64,000 nucleotides of DNA from Roseateles noduli (GCA_002205125.1 NIOE01000016.1:124001-188000), one strand, 5' to 3'; shown: positions 7,361 to 16,637, numbered from the stretch's first letter. Notes: generated by a model not told the origin, from the letters alone. Numbers and translations are program-made.

Positions 7361-8460
7361 GCGTAGGCCTTGATGAAGTTGCGACCGCGCGGACCGCGCA
7401 GCGCCTGCTCGACGCGCGAGTCCCAATCGGCGGACGGGATGCCGTAATCGGCGGGATCGGTGGAGACGCCGAGCGCGGCGAGGAAGCGCTCCAGCGCGGC
7501 GACCGCGCCGTCGGCATCGGTCGCGTCGAAGATCGACAAGAGCTGCGCGTCGAGCGCCGCATCGCGACCGAAGGCCAGCCGCATGACGCGCGGCAGACTG
7601 AACGAGCAGGCGATGCCGTGCGCGGTGCCGTGCGTCAGCGTGATGTCGTAGGACAGCGAATGCGCCAGCGCCGTCTTGGTGTTGGAGAACGCCATGCCCG
7701 CCTGCAGCGCGGCGACGGCGAGCGCCTCGCGCAGGTCGAGCCGGCGCGGTTCCCGCAACAGCGCGGGCAGGGTCGCGACGATGGCGCGCGCGGCGCTCGC
7801 GGCGAGGCTGGACGACACCGGGTTGCGATGCACGTTCCACAGCGACTCCAGCGCATGCGACAGCGCGTCCAGGCCGCTGGCGAGCGTGGCACTCGCGGGC
7901 AGGCTGACCATCAGCGACGGATCGACGATCGCCGCTTCCGGCCAGGTCCACGGCAGATGCAGCGAATGCTTGCGGGAGCGCTCCACGTCCCACAGCGTGG
8001 CCCAGGGCGTGACTTCGCTGCCGGTGCCGGCGGTCGTCGGGATCGCGATCAGCGCACGATGCGGACCGTCTGCCGGCAGCGGCGCCGCCTTCGGATCGAT
8101 CAGATGGTCGAGCAGCTCGTCGAAGCGGCCCGACGGCGTCGCGGTGACCATCGCCTTCGCTGCGTCGATGCTGCTGCCGCCGCCCAGCGCGATCACGCAG
8201 CGCGCGCCGCCGTGTTCGCGCCAGAGGCGCTCGTACAGGGGCGCCAGCCAGCGGACATCGGGGTTCGGTCGGATGTCCGTCTCCACCGCCACGAGACGGT
8301 CGCCGAGCATCGCCCTCACCCGCCCGACCAGCCCCAGCGGTTCCGCTTCCGGGAACGCGATCAACAGCGCATCGCGTTGACCGACCAGTTCGGGCAGCCG
8401 ATCCAGCGCGCCGATGCCGGCCCGCACGTCGACCGGGTTGTGAAACTTCCAGACGTTCAC
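7357..8460 (-). CDS. Phosphonate-associated iron-containing alcohol dehydrogenase
   Basis: A 367-residue Fe-ADH. NAD binding: 'VIALGGGSSIDAAKAM' and 'IPTTAGTGSEVTPWA'; metal ligands: 'SGLDALSHALESLW' and 'LTHGTAHGIACS'. It fits the subfamily found with phosphonate transport and phnX genes. It probably interconverts phosphonoacetaldehyde and 2-hydroxyethylphosphonate, feeding PhnX with aldehyde; direction and substrate are inferred. The GTG at 8460 was chosen (GAGG eight bases upstream, 16 bases after the phnE stop); an upstream ATG at 8490 would overlap phnE by 14 bases. Its stop overlaps the phnX start. Confidence 0.85.
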   Translation of the reverse strand: MNVWKFHNPVDVRAGIGALDRLPELVGQRDALLIAFPEAEPLGLVGRVRAMLGDRLVAVETDIRPNPDVRWLAPLYERLWREHGGARCVIALGGGSSIDAAKAMVTATPSGRFDELLDHLIDPKAAPLPADGPHRALIAIPTTAGTGSEVTPWATLWDVERSRKHSLHLPWTWPEAAIVDPSLMVSLPASATLASGLDALSHALESLWNVHRNPVSSSLAASAARAIVATLPALLREPRRLDLREALAVAALQAGMAFSNTKTALAHSLSYDITLTHGTAHGIACSFSLPRVMRLAFGRDAALDAQLLSIFDATDADGAVAALERFLAALGVSTDPADYGIPSADWDSRVEQALRGPRGRNFIKAYA

Positions 8461-8476
8461 GTCGTTGTCCTCGTTC

Positions 8477-9334
8477 TCAGTGCCGACCACTGTCTTGAAT
8501 CGCGCGACGCAACCGGCTCGACACGAAGTCCGCGGCGACCACCATCACGGTGATGACGATGATGCAGGTGGCTGTCTCGGGGTACTTGAACAGCTTGAGG
8601 CTGCCCACGAGCTCGAAACCCAGTCCGCCCGCGCCCACCATGCCGAGCACCGTCGCCGAGCGCAGATTCACCTCGAAGCGGTACAGCACGACGGCGATCC
8701 ACGCGGTGACCACCTGCGGCAGCACGCCGAAGACGATCACCTGCAGCGGCCGGGCGCCGGTGGCGCGCAGCGCTTCCAGCGGACCCTGATCGATCTCCTC
8801 GATCGCCTCGGCGAAGAACTTGCCGAGCATCCCCGCGCCATGCACCGCGAGCGCCAGCACGCCCGGGAACGGCCCCAGTCCCACCGCCGACACGAACACC
8901 AGCGCGAGGATCAGTTCGTTGATGCTGCGCGTCACGTTCAGGCCCTGGCGCGTCAGCAGGTACAGCCAGCGCGGCCCCTGCAGGTTGCGCGCCGCGAGGA
9001 AGGACACCGGCACCGCCGCCAGCGCGCCCAGCAGCGTGCCCCACACCGCAATCTGGATCGTCTCCAGCGCCGGCGCCCACAGCCGGTCGAGGATGCGCCA
9101 GTCCGGCGGCCAGGTGCGGCTCAGGAAGTCGGCGATCTGCGGCAGGCCGTTGGCGAGCTCCGTCGGGCTCAGCTGCGCGCCGCTCGCGCTCCATTGCAGA
9201 GCCCAGAGTCCCAGGACCATCGCGGCCAGCAGCTTCGTCCAGCCGCCTGGCGTCGTGGGCAGGCCGACCAGCCAGCGGAAGCGGTCTGCAGCGCGGTCGG
9301 CGGCGGCGCGGTCGACGGCATTCATCGTCGTCAT
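8477..9334 (-). CDS. phnE: Phosphonate ABC transporter permease PhnE
   Basis: A 285-residue inner-membrane permease with about six membrane segments. The coupling loop for the ATPase is 'ALRATGARPLQVIVFGVLPQ' and the family-specific segment is 'LRSATVLGMVGAGGLGFEL', typical of PhnE. Its ATG overlaps the stop of phnC (ATGA), and AGGA lies seven bases before it. With PhnC and PhnD it forms a high-affinity importer of organophosphonates. There is one permease gene, so the channel is presumably a homodimer. Confidence 0.92.
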   Translation of the reverse strand: MTTMNAVDRAAADRAADRFRWLVGLPTTPGGWTKLLAAMVLGLWALQWSASGAQLSPTELANGLPQIADFLSRTWPPDWRILDRLWAPALETIQIAVWGTLLGALAAVPVSFLAARNLQGPRWLYLLTRQGLNVTRSINELILALVFVSAVGLGPFPGVLALAVHGAGMLGKFFAEAIEEIDQGPLEALRATGARPLQVIVFGVLPQVVTAWIAVVLYRFEVNLRSATVLGMVGAGGLGFELVGSLKLFKYPETATCIIVITVMVVAADFVSSRLRRAIQDSGRH

Positions 9335-10140
9335 GCGGTTTTCCTTTCGCCCTCGACGATCACGGGCGCGATGAGCTGCAGTCCAGCGTGGCCGGACCGG
9401 CCGGCGCCACCGGCGTACAACTCGTGGAGTTCGGCCTCGGAGAGCTCGCCCGGCAGCCGGTCGAACAGGACCCGGCCCTGCGACAGGCCCACGATGCGGT
9501 CGCCGAATTCCTTCGCGTAGTCGACCTGGTGCAGGTTGCAGACGACGGTGATGCCGAGCTCGCGGCAGGCCTGCTTCAGGTAGCCGAGCGCCTGCCGCGC
9601 GGTGTGCGGATCCAGGCTCGCCACCGGCTCGTCGGCGAGGATCACCTGCGGGCGCTGTGCCAGCGCGCGGGCGATGCCCACGCGCTGCATCTGGCCGCCG
9701 GACAGCGAGTCGGTGCGCGCGTCCGCCTTGTCGGCGAGGCCGACGCGCTCCAGGCACTCCAGCGCCAGCGCGACGTCCGCGGCGCGGAACAGTTGCAGCA
9801 CCGAACTCCAGGTCGACACCGCGCCGAGCCGTCCCGTCAGCACGTTCTTCAGCACGCTCAAGCGCGGCACCACGTGGTGGTGTTGGAACACCATCGCGAC
9901 GCGACGCCGCAGCTCGCGCAGATCGGCGGCACGCGCGCCGGCCATCACGTCCAGTCCGGCGATCGTCATCGCGCCGGCGTCGGGCTGCGCCAGCCGGTTC
10001 ATGCAGCGCAGCAGCGTGGACTTGCCCGCGCCGGACGGCCCGAGCACGACGAGGAACTCGCCCGCCTTCGCCTCCAGGTCCACGCCGCGCAGCACGGCGT
10101 TGTCGCCGAAGCGCTTGGTGACGCCGCGCAGCGCGATCAC
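9331..10140 (-). CDS. phnC: Phosphonate ABC transporter ATP-binding protein PhnC
   Basis: A 269-residue ATPase. Walker A 'GPSGAGKST', signature '[15 protein letters not shown]', Walker B '[13 protein letters not shown]' and switch His in '[18 protein letters not shown]' are all intact; '[18 protein letters not shown]' is typical of PhnC. Translation starts at a GTG (10140) that overlaps the phnD stop as GTGA; longer starts extend 72 residues of phnD shadow. It powers import through PhnE. Confidence 0.92.
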   Translation of the reverse strand: MIALRGVTKRFGDNAVLRGVDLEAKAGEFLVVLGPSGAGKSTLLRCMNRLAQPDAGAMTIAGLDVMAGARAADLRELRRRVAMVFQHHHVVPRLSVLKNVLTGRLGAVSTWSSVLQLFRAADVALALECLERVGLADKADARTDSLSGGQMQRVGIARALAQRPQVILADEPVASLDPHTARQALGYLKQACRELGITVVCNLHQVDYAKEFGDRIVGLSQGRVLFDRLPGELSEAELHELYAGGAGRSGHAGLQLIAPVIVEGERKTA

Positions 10141-11030
10141 TTCATGCTCCGCAGATCGAGCTTGAGCACCTTGGCCGTGTCGCGCACGACGTCGTAGGCG
10201 GCGTCGCTGGTCGGCTGGAAGCCGTTGAGCACGCCCTGGTCGCCCCACTTCACGTCCTTCAGGTTGGCCAGCGCCTTGGCGATCTTCTCCTTCAGCGCGG
10301 GATCGAGGTCCTTGCGCCAGACCATCGGCGACTCGGGAATCGGCTTGGACGACCACAGCACGACGAAGTCGTCCTGCTTGACCGTGCCCTTGGCGACGGC
10401 GCTGGCGAAGATGCGGTCCGCGACGGCGGCCGCGTCCACCTTCCTGTTGGCGACGGCCAGGATGCTGGCGTCATGCGAGCCCGAGAACAGCACGCGTCCG
10501 AACAGCGCGTCCGGGTCGTAGCCCGCCTGCTGCAGCCCAGCCTTGGGGAACAGGTGGCCGGAGGCGGAGCTCGGATCGACGAACGCGAAGTTCTTGCCCT
10601 TGAGCTCGGCGACCGTGTGCACGCCGCTGTCCTTGCGGGCGAGGATCACGCTCTTGTAGGCGCTCTGGCCAGTCTTCTTCGTGACGGCGACGGAGAAGGC
10701 CTCGACGTTCGCCACCGAGCTGGCCAGCACGTACGAGAACGGACCGAGGTAGGCCACGTCCAGCTTCTTCGAGCGCAGCGCCTCGATGACGCCGTTGTAG
10801 TCGGTGGCCACGAAAGGCTTCACCGGCATGCCGAGCTGCTGCTGCAGCGCGTCCAGCACCTGGCGGCTGGATTCGATCATCGCCTGCGAGTCCTCGGCCG
10901 GGATCAGGCCGATCGTCAACGTCTGTGGCTGGGCGGAGGACAGCGCCGGCAGCCCCGCCGCCGCAGCGACGACGGCGGCCAGGACGGCGCGGCGGAGAAC
11001 GGAAGTGCGGGCGTGGGCGGCGTGGCGCAT
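10137..11030 (-). CDS. phnD: Phosphonate-binding periplasmic protein PhnD
   Basis: A 297-residue periplasmic solute-binding protein. The N-terminus is a Sec signal (Arg-rich start, then [19 protein letters not shown] with probable cleavage after SSA). The mature part starts '[17 protein letters not shown]' and has '[15 protein letters not shown]' and '[16 protein letters not shown]', the ligand loops of PhnD/TauA-like phosphonate binders. It is the first gene of a five-gene operon, so it sets ligand supply for the system. A candidate regulatory site lies 42-86 bases upstream of its start. Confidence 0.92.
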   Translation of the reverse strand: MRHAAHARTSVLRRAVLAAVVAAAAGLPALSSAQPQTLTIGLIPAEDSQAMIESSRQVLDALQQQLGMPVKPFVATDYNGVIEALRSKKLDVAYLGPFSYVLASSVANVEAFSVAVTKKTGQSAYKSVILARKDSGVHTVAELKGKNFAFVDPSSASGHLFPKAGLQQAGYDPDALFGRVLFSGSHDASILAVANRKVDAAAVADRIFASAVAKGTVKQDDFVVLWSSKPIPESPMVWRKDLDPALKEKIAKALANLKDVKWGDQGVLNGFQPTSDAAYDVVRDTAKVLKLDLRSMK

Positions 11031-11071
11031 GGCGGCATCCAGGGGGAGTGGTGAGCGGATGCCGTCACTCT

Positions 11072-11116
11072 ATGAATCCAACATGACAGGACGTCCATCG
11101 ACGCCATGTTGAATTC
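11072..11116 (-). promoter_or_regulatory. Candidate operator upstream of phnD (inverted repeat, possible Pho box)
   Basis: GAATCCAACATG (11074-11085) and CATGTTGAATTC (11105-11116) are inverted with 11 of 12 matches and centres 31 bp apart, three helical turns. On the minus strand the overlapping CTGTCAT-GTTG-GATTCAT (11089-11072) resembles a 7-4-7 PhoB box, with a full first half and a weak second half. Either reading fits control of the phosphonate operon. Confidence 0.45.
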
Positions 11117-11182
11117 ACGACCCAACTATTCATTCGATCTATGGATGGGGGGACCGCCGGCGACACCTCCGGCGGCTCGTGC

Positions 11183-12406
11183 TCACCGCCGTCCGCAGGC
11201 GGGATGCTTCGTCCCCGCCGTGTCGTTGGGCAGGCCCAGGAAGTCGAGCACATGCGGCGTGAGCGCGTCGGTCTGCGGCATCGGCGTGCCGGTCAGATCG
11301 CCTTGGCAATAGGCTGGTTTGGACGGATTCCGATAGCGGTTGGTGAGGACGAGCGCGGCGTCGCGTTCGCCCACGCTCTGGCCGCCGTGACCGCTGCCGG
11401 TGCCGCCGTGGTCGGAGACCACGACGATCAACCACTCTTCCTCCGCATAGCTCGGCCGGGCCGCGAGCGCGTCCAGCACCTGCTGGATCTGGGCGTCCTC
11501 GCCCGCGATCTTGGACTGGTAGTTGGCGTTGCGCGGCTCGTAGCTGGCGGCGTGGATGTCGACGTTGTGCAGGTAGTAGAAGATCGCCGTGGGCGGATTC
11601 GTCCACGACAGCCAGCCCTTGACGGCGTCGGTTGCCTGCTGCGAATTCTTGGCCGCGTTCGCCACGACGAAGTCGGCCCCGGCGGGCTTCAGGTTGCCGG
11701 TGATGTTGGCCCAATCGCCGACGACCGCCACGGTGGCCGTCGGATAGGCCGACTTGATGCGGTCGAACACATGCGGCTTGCGCAGCGGCAGGGCGATGTC
11801 GTTGCTGGTGACGCCGTGCTGGTCGGCCCAGAAGCCGGTGAACAGCGTGCCCCAGCCCGGACCGCTGAGCGTCGCCTGCGAGCCGCCCGCCAGCACGTTG
11901 CCGTGGAACGCGCCGCTGCCGGCGAGCGCGCTCAGGGCCGGCGTCGTGGCGCAACCGGCGCAGAACAGCGCGTCGCCGCGCAGGCCGTCGATGCCGATCA
12001 CGAGCACATGACGGCGGCCGTAGGGGCCCGTGATCGGGTTGGGCACGCCCGGCCCCGGGATCAACGAGTAGTGGTCATAGGGATTGCCGGCGTAGTCGGT
12101 CTTCAGGCCGCCGACGTCGGCGGCACGTTTGTCGCTGAGATCGCACTGCTGGGCGTTCTTGTAGAAGTCGAAGCTGACGCACCAGGTCTTGCGTGCGTCG
12201 TCCAGGCATGCGGCGGCACAGGCTTGCGGCGTGACGCCGTTGAGGTGCTCTCGGTTGTGGCCCGAGATCGCGGCGTTGATCGTGCGGGTGAACGACGCCA
12301 GCGGCGACGGCGCGGTCTGCGCGCCGGCGGCGGGCCAGGCGGCCAGGCCGGCCAGACTGGCGAGGGCGGCGGCCGCGCGTTTCATGGCGTGAGGGAACGA
12401 GGTCAT
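11183..12406 (-). CDS. Secreted PAN-domain alkaline-phosphatase-superfamily phosphodiesterase
   Basis: A 407-residue exported enzyme. The signal peptide (RAAAALASLAGLAAWPAAGAQ) starts after the ATG at 12406 (GGAG upstream). Residues about 45-105 form a Cys-rich PAN/apple-like module ('CAAACLDDARKTWCVSFDFY', 'CDLSDKRAADVGG'). The rest is a type I phosphodiesterase/nucleotide pyrophosphatase: metal-binding 'VIGIDGLRGDALF', nucleophile region 'SQATLSGPGWGTLFTG', and metal ligands in 'VSDHGGTGSGHGG'. It probably hydrolyses phosphate mono- or diesters in the periplasm. It lies next to the phosphonate operon, suggesting shared phosphorus scavenging, and is divergent from a LysR gene. Confidence 0.82.
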   Translation of the reverse strand: MTSFPHAMKRAAAALASLAGLAAWPAAGAQTAPSPLASFTRTINAAISGHNREHLNGVTPQACAAACLDDARKTWCVSFDFYKNAQQCDLSDKRAADVGGLKTDYAGNPYDHYSLIPGPGVPNPITGPYGRRHVLVIGIDGLRGDALFCAGCATTPALSALAGSGAFHGNVLAGGSQATLSGPGWGTLFTGFWADQHGVTSNDIALPLRKPHVFDRIKSAYPTATVAVVGDWANITGNLKPAGADFVVANAAKNSQQATDAVKGWLSWTNPPTAIFYYLHNVDIHAASYEPRNANYQSKIAGEDAQIQQVLDALAARPSYAEEEWLIVVVSDHGGTGSGHGGQSVGERDAALVLTNRYRNPSKPAYCQGDLTGTPMPQTDALTPHVLDFLGLPNDTAGTKHPACGRR

Positions 12407-12531
12407 GGGGTTGTCTCCAGGCTCGACGAGCCGATTGATGGAAGGGCCCTGGCAGCGTAGGAATGTCACGTGACCGTCACTCGATCGAATCAATATCGCA
12501 AACCGCACGAAATCATCGAGAGTCTCTATAC

Positions 12532-13398
12532 ATGTCCGCTGCCAAGCTCCGCGCGTTCCTGGCCGTCGCCCGCCATGGCAGCTTCAGCGCCGCGGCGCGG
12601 GCGCTCGGGCTGTCGCAGCCGACGCTGACCACCCAGGTGCAGGGACTGGAGCAGCAGCACAAGGTGGAGCTCTTCCACCGCCGGGGTCACCGCATCGAGC
12701 TGACCAGCGTCGGCCACCAGTTGCTGCCGATCGCGCGGCAGCTGGCCGCGCTGGAGGTCGAGGCCTACAACCTGCTGCATGACTGCGGGGAACTCACGCG
12801 CGGTCAGTTGAAGCTCGGCGCAGTCGGTCCGTTCCACGTCATCGAGATGGTGGACGCGTATCGCCAGCGGTATCCGAAGGTGGACGTCTCGATCCGGCTG
12901 GGCAACTCGGCGCAGGTGTTCGGGGACCTGGAGAACTACGTGATCGACGTCGGCGTGCTGGCTCGGTTCCATGACGCGCCGGGCTTCGAGACCATGGCTT
13001 ACGCGCGGCACGCCATCATCCTGTTCGTCCATCTCGATCACCCGTTCGCGAAGCACGAGAGCGTGCCCTTGCAGGCGCTGGAGAACCAGCCGCTGCTGCA
13101 GCGCGAGGACGGGTCGAGCACGCGCCGCGCGCTCGAATCGGCCTTGCGGCAGGCCGGCATCGCGCCGCGGGTCGCGATGGAGATCGGCAGCCGCGAGGCG
13201 CTGCGGGAGGCCGCCGCGCGCGGCATCGGCATCGGGGTCGTTTCCGAGGCGGAGTTCATTCCCGACGCCCGGTTCCGCCCGGTGCGTATCGACGGCGATC
13301 CGGCCTACACCGAGACGCACATCTACTGCCTCAAGGAGCGTCGGGACAGCCTGCTGCTGAACTCGTTCTTCGACGTGGCGCAGACGCTCAGAGCCTGA
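12532..13398 (+). CDS. LysR-family transcriptional regulator
   Basis: A 288-residue LysR regulator: helix-turn-helix 'FSAAARALGLSQPTLTTQ' at residues 17-34, then effector domain with 'GQLKLGAVGPFHVIEMV' and 'REAAARGIGIGVVSEAEF'. It is divergent from the secreted phosphodiesterase (125 bases between starts) and stands 124 bases before an ABC transporter operon, so it could control either. The group resembles regulators found next to phosphonate genes, but that link is weak. The ribosome-binding site is poor (GAGAG). Confidence 0.85.
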   Translation: MSAAKLRAFLAVARHGSFSAAARALGLSQPTLTTQVQGLEQQHKVELFHRRGHRIELTSVGHQLLPIARQLAALEVEAYNLLHDCGELTRGQLKLGAVGPFHVIEMVDAYRQRYPKVDVSIRLGNSAQVFGDLENYVIDVGVLARFHDAPGFETMAYARHAIILFVHLDHPFAKHESVPLQALENQPLLQREDGSSTRRALESALRQAGIAPRVAMEIGSREALREAAARGIGIGVVSEAEFIPDARFRPVRIDGDPAYTETHIYCLKERRDSLLLNSFFDVAQTLRA

Positions 13399-13405
13399 CA
13401 GACTC

Positions 13406-13437
13406 GGGCCAGAAACCGGACAGGTTTCTGAAGGCCC
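13406..13437 (+). terminator. Long stem-loop after the LysR gene
   Basis: CAGAAACC-GGACA-GGTTTCTG makes a perfect 8-bp stem (13410-13430), extended outward by GGGC/GCCC pairs after a two-base bulge. It starts eight bases after the LysR stop. There is no T-run, so it may act as an mRNA 3' stabiliser or partial terminator. Confidence 0.4.
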
Positions 13438-13522
13438 TTGCAGGCATCCTGCGCACCTTCGCGCGGGGGGCCTTGGAGGCCGTCTGTCCTCTGGAATCCA
13501 TGCAGAACAAAAAGGCAAGCTC

Positions 13523-15250
13523 ATGGACCGCCGCCAATTCTTCCCCCGTCCTGTCGTCGAGGCGGGCACCAACCGCTGGGACTGGGCGCTGCTGCCGCTG
13601 GTGCTGGCCTTGCTGGTGCTGCTGGCCTACGGTGCCGCGCAGATGGCGCGACCGTTCGCGCTGGGCGATCCGTTGCCGCTGTCGCTGGATCCGTCCCACC
13701 TGCCCTACTACCTCCTCCGAACCAACCTGCGCATGCTGGCGGCGATGCTGCTGGCGCTGCTGTTCAGCGCGGTCTTCGCCGTGCTCGCCGCCAAGGTCCG
13801 CGCCGCCGAGAAGGTGCTGGTGCCGATGCTCGACATCCTCCAGTCGATCCCCATCCTGGGCTTCCTGTCGATCACGGTGACCGGCTTCATCGCGCTGTTC
13901 CCCGGCAACCTGCTGGGCGTCGAGTGCGCGGCGATCTTCGCGATCTTCACCTCGCAGGCCTGGAACATGGCCTTCAGCCTGTACCAGTCGCTGCGCACCG
14001 TGCCGTCGGAACTCGACGAGGCGGCACGCGTGTTCCAGCTCTCCGGCTGGCAGCGGTTCTGGCGGCTGGAGCTGCCCTACGCGATGCCGGGCCTGCTGTG
14101 GAACATGATGATGTCGATGTCCGGCGGCTGGTTCTTCGTCGTGGCGTCGGAGGCGATCTCGGTCTCCGACCAGAGCATCAAGCTGCCCGGCGTCGGCTCC
14201 TACATCGCCATGGCGATCGAGGCCCGCGATCTCGGCGCCATCGGCTGGGCCATCGTCGCGATGCTCGTGGGCATCCTGCTCTACGACCAGCTCGTGTTCC
14301 GGCCGCTGGTCGCGTGGGCGGACAAGTTCCGCTTCGAGGATAGCGGCTCCGACGCGGCGCCCAACTCGTGGATGCTGAACTGGCTGCGGCGCACCTCGTT
14401 CACGCGGCGTTCGGCGGCGTGGCTGGTGGACCGGCTCGAAGGCAGCCTGGTGTGGTTCCGTCGCCATCACGACGGCACCTCGATCCGCGCCCGGCCGCGC
14501 ATCGCCAGCGCCACGTGGACGCGCGCCTGGGATGCTGTGATCGCCGCGGCGGTGATGGTGGCGCTGTATCACCTGGTCCGCTTTGTCCACACCGAGGTCG
14601 GCTGGTCCGAGGCGGGACATGTCTTCGGGCTCGGATTGCTGACGCTGGTCCGCGTGCTCGTGCTGATCGCGCTGGCCGCGCTGGTGTGGGTGCCGGTGGG
14701 GATCTGGATCGGCATGAACCCGCGCTGGTCCGGCCGGCTGCAGGCGGTGGCGCAGTTCCTCGCCGCGTTCCCGGCGAACCTGCTGTTCCCGGTGGCCGTC
14801 GTGCTGATCGTCCGCTGGAAGCTCAACCCCGACGTGTGGCTGTCGCCGCTGATGATCTTCGGCACGCAGTGGTACCTGCTCTTCAACGTCATCGCGGGCG
14901 CATCCAACATCCCCGCCGAGCTGCGCCACGCGGCCCGCAACCTGGGGCTGAGTGGCTGGCTCAAGTGGCGGCGCTACCTGCTGCCTGCGGTGTTCCCGAG
15001 CTTCGTCACCGGCGCGATCACCGCCAGCGGCGGTTCCTGGAACGCCAGCATCGTGGCCGAGTACGTCTCCTGGGGCGACACCACGCTCAAGGCCCACGGC
15101 CTGGGCAGCTACATCGCGGAGATGACCGCGCGGGGCGACTTCCCGCGGATCGCGCTGGGCATCGGCGTGATGTGCATCTTCGTGATGGGCCTGAACCACT
15201 TCGTCTGGCGCCGCCTGTACCGGCTGGCCGAAGACCGCATGCACCTGTGA
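13523..15250 (+). CDS. ABC transporter permease with two fused permease domains
   Basis: A 575-residue inner-membrane protein that holds two complete BPD_transp_1 permease domains. Domain 1 (about residues 60-285) has coupling loop 'EAARVFQLSGWQRFWRLELP'; domain 2 (about 375-570) has 'HAARNLGLSGWLKWRRYLLP'. A charged linker near 290-340 joins them. The type belongs to the nitrate/sulfonate/bicarbonate/taurine group (NrtB/SsuC-like), where domains are normally separate homodimers. The ATPase gene follows after 45 bases. No solute-binding protein is encoded nearby, so the substrate is unknown. Confidence 0.85.
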   Translation: MDRRQFFPRPVVEAGTNRWDWALLPLVLALLVLLAYGAAQMARPFALGDPLPLSLDPSHLPYYLLRTNLRMLAAMLLALLFSAVFAVLAAKVRAAEKVLVPMLDILQSIPILGFLSITVTGFIALFPGNLLGVECAAIFAIFTSQAWNMAFSLYQSLRTVPSELDEAARVFQLSGWQRFWRLELPYAMPGLLWNMMMSMSGGWFFVVASEAISVSDQSIKLPGVGSYIAMAIEARDLGAIGWAIVAMLVGILLYDQLVFRPLVAWADKFRFEDSGSDAAPNSWMLNWLRRTSFTRRSAAWLVDRLEGSLVWFRRHHDGTSIRARPRIASATWTRAWDAVIAAAVMVALYHLVRFVHTEVGWSEAGHVFGLGLLTLVRVLVLIALAALVWVPVGIWIGMNPRWSGRLQAVAQFLAAFPANLLFPVAVVLIVRWKLNPDVWLSPLMIFGTQWYLLFNVIAGASNIPAELRHAARNLGLSGWLKWRRYLLPAVFPSFVTGAITASGGSWNASIVAEYVSWGDTTLKAHGLGSYIAEMTARGDFPRIALGIGVMCIFVMGLNHFVWRRLYRLAEDRMHL

Positions 15251-15295
15251 ACGGTGCACCGTGATCTGTGAACTGCGATCTGTGAGGAGACCGGC

Positions 15296-16621
15296 ATGAC
15301 CGCATCCATCATCGAACTCCACGGCGTCGGCAAGCGTTTCCGCTCGGCCGATGGTCATCCTCGTCCCGTGCTGGCGGACGTCGACTTCAACCTGCGCGAA
15401 GGCGAGATCGTCGCGCTGCTGGGCCAGTCGGGCTCGGGCAAGAGTACGCTGCTGCGGATCATGGCCGGGCTGGTGCCGGCCGACGCGGGTCAGGTGCGGT
15501 ATCGCGGGCAGCCGCTGTCCGGGCCGGCGCGGGGCATCAGCATGGTGTTCCAGTCCTTCGCGCTGTTCCCGTGGCTGACGGTGCAGCAGAACGTCGAGAT
15601 CGGGCTGGAGGCGCGCGGCGTCGCGAAGGCGGAGCGTGAGGCCAAGGCGGAGGCGGCGATCGCGCTGATCGGTCTCAGTGGCTTCGAGGGCGCGTTGCCG
15701 CGCGAGCTGTCGGGGGGGATGCGGCAGCGGGTCGGCATCGCGCGGGCGCTGGTGACGGAGCCGGACGTGCTGCTGATGGACGAGGCGTTCTCGGCGCTGG
15801 ACGTGCTGACCGGCGAGCGGCTGCGGGAGGACATCCTGGAGCTGTGGGACGGCGGGCACATGCCGACGCGGGCGATGCTGGTGGTGTCGCACAACATCGA
15901 GGAGGCCGTGATGATGGCCGACCGGGTGCTGATCTTCGCGAGCGATCCGGGAAGGATCCGTTGCCAGTTGGCGGTGCAGCTGCCGCGGCCGCGGGATCCG
16001 GAGAGCGCGGATGTCCGCGCGTTGATCGACGAGGTCTATGCGTTGATGACCGCGGGCGCGGCGCGGCCGTCGCGTGCTGCGGGGACGGTCGACGCGGCCG
16101 CGACGCCGGCGCCGCTGGCCGAGCGTCTGCCGGCAGCGGACGTGGCGCGGATGGATGGGTTGCTGGAGCTGCTGGCGGAGCCGCCTTTCGACGGCCGTGC
16201 GGACCTGCCGCAGCTGTGCGAGGAGGCGGGGCTGCCGGACTCGGAGCTGCTGCCGGTGGCGCACGCGCTGGCGCTGCTGGGGCTGGCGCAGCTCGACAGC
16301 GGGGATCTGCAGCTGACGCCGCTGGGGCGGCGGTATGTCGAAGGCGCACACGGGTTGCGGCGCGATCTCTTCGGCCAGCAGTTGATTGCGCACGTGCCGC
16401 TGATCGCGCACATCCGGCACAGCCTGGAGCAGGAGCCCAGCGGGGAGATGCCGGACAAGCCGGTGCTCAGACTGCTGAGCGAGCACCTGGACGACACGGA
16501 GGCGGATGCGGTCCTGCAGACGGCCGTGACCTGGGCGCGGCATGGCGAGGTGTTCGAGTACGACTACAACACCGGGGCGCTGCGGTTGCCGACGGGCGAC
16601 GAGGAAACAGCGACGCGCTGA
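15296..16621 (+). CDS. ABC transporter ATPase with C-terminal AAA-associated domain
   Basis: A 441-residue protein. Residues 1-245 are a NrtD/SsuB-like ATPase: Walker A 'LGQSGSGKST', Q-loop 'VFQSFALFPWLTV', signature '[15 protein letters not shown]', Walker B 'LLMDEAFSALD', switch 'VVSHNIEEAVMMADRV'. After an Ala-rich linker, residues 285-435 form the AAA-associated C-terminal domain ('LADLPQLCEEAGLPDSELL'-like winged helix segment, 'LSEHLDDTEADAVLQTAVTW'). Such tails probably sense state or regulate activity. It partners with the double permease upstream and is followed by a repeat hairpin. Confidence 0.85.
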   Translation: MTASIIELHGVGKRFRSADGHPRPVLADVDFNLREGEIVALLGQSGSGKSTLLRIMAGLVPADAGQVRYRGQPLSGPARGISMVFQSFALFPWLTVQQNVEIGLEARGVAKAEREAKAEAAIALIGLSGFEGALPRELSGGMRQRVGIARALVTEPDVLLMDEAFSALDVLTGERLREDILELWDGGHMPTRAMLVVSHNIEEAVMMADRVLIFASDPGRIRCQLAVQLPRPRDPESADVRALIDEVYALMTAGAARPSRAAGTVDAAATPAPLAERLPAADVARMDGLLELLAEPPFDGRADLPQLCEEAGLPDSELLPVAHALALLGLAQLDSGDLQLTPLGRRYVEGAHGLRRDLFGQQLIAHVPLIAHIRHSLEQEPSGEMPDKPVLRLLSEHLDDTEADAVLQTAVTWARHGEVFEYDYNTGALRLPTGDEETATR

Positions 16622-16637
16622 AGAGGCTTGCGCACTG

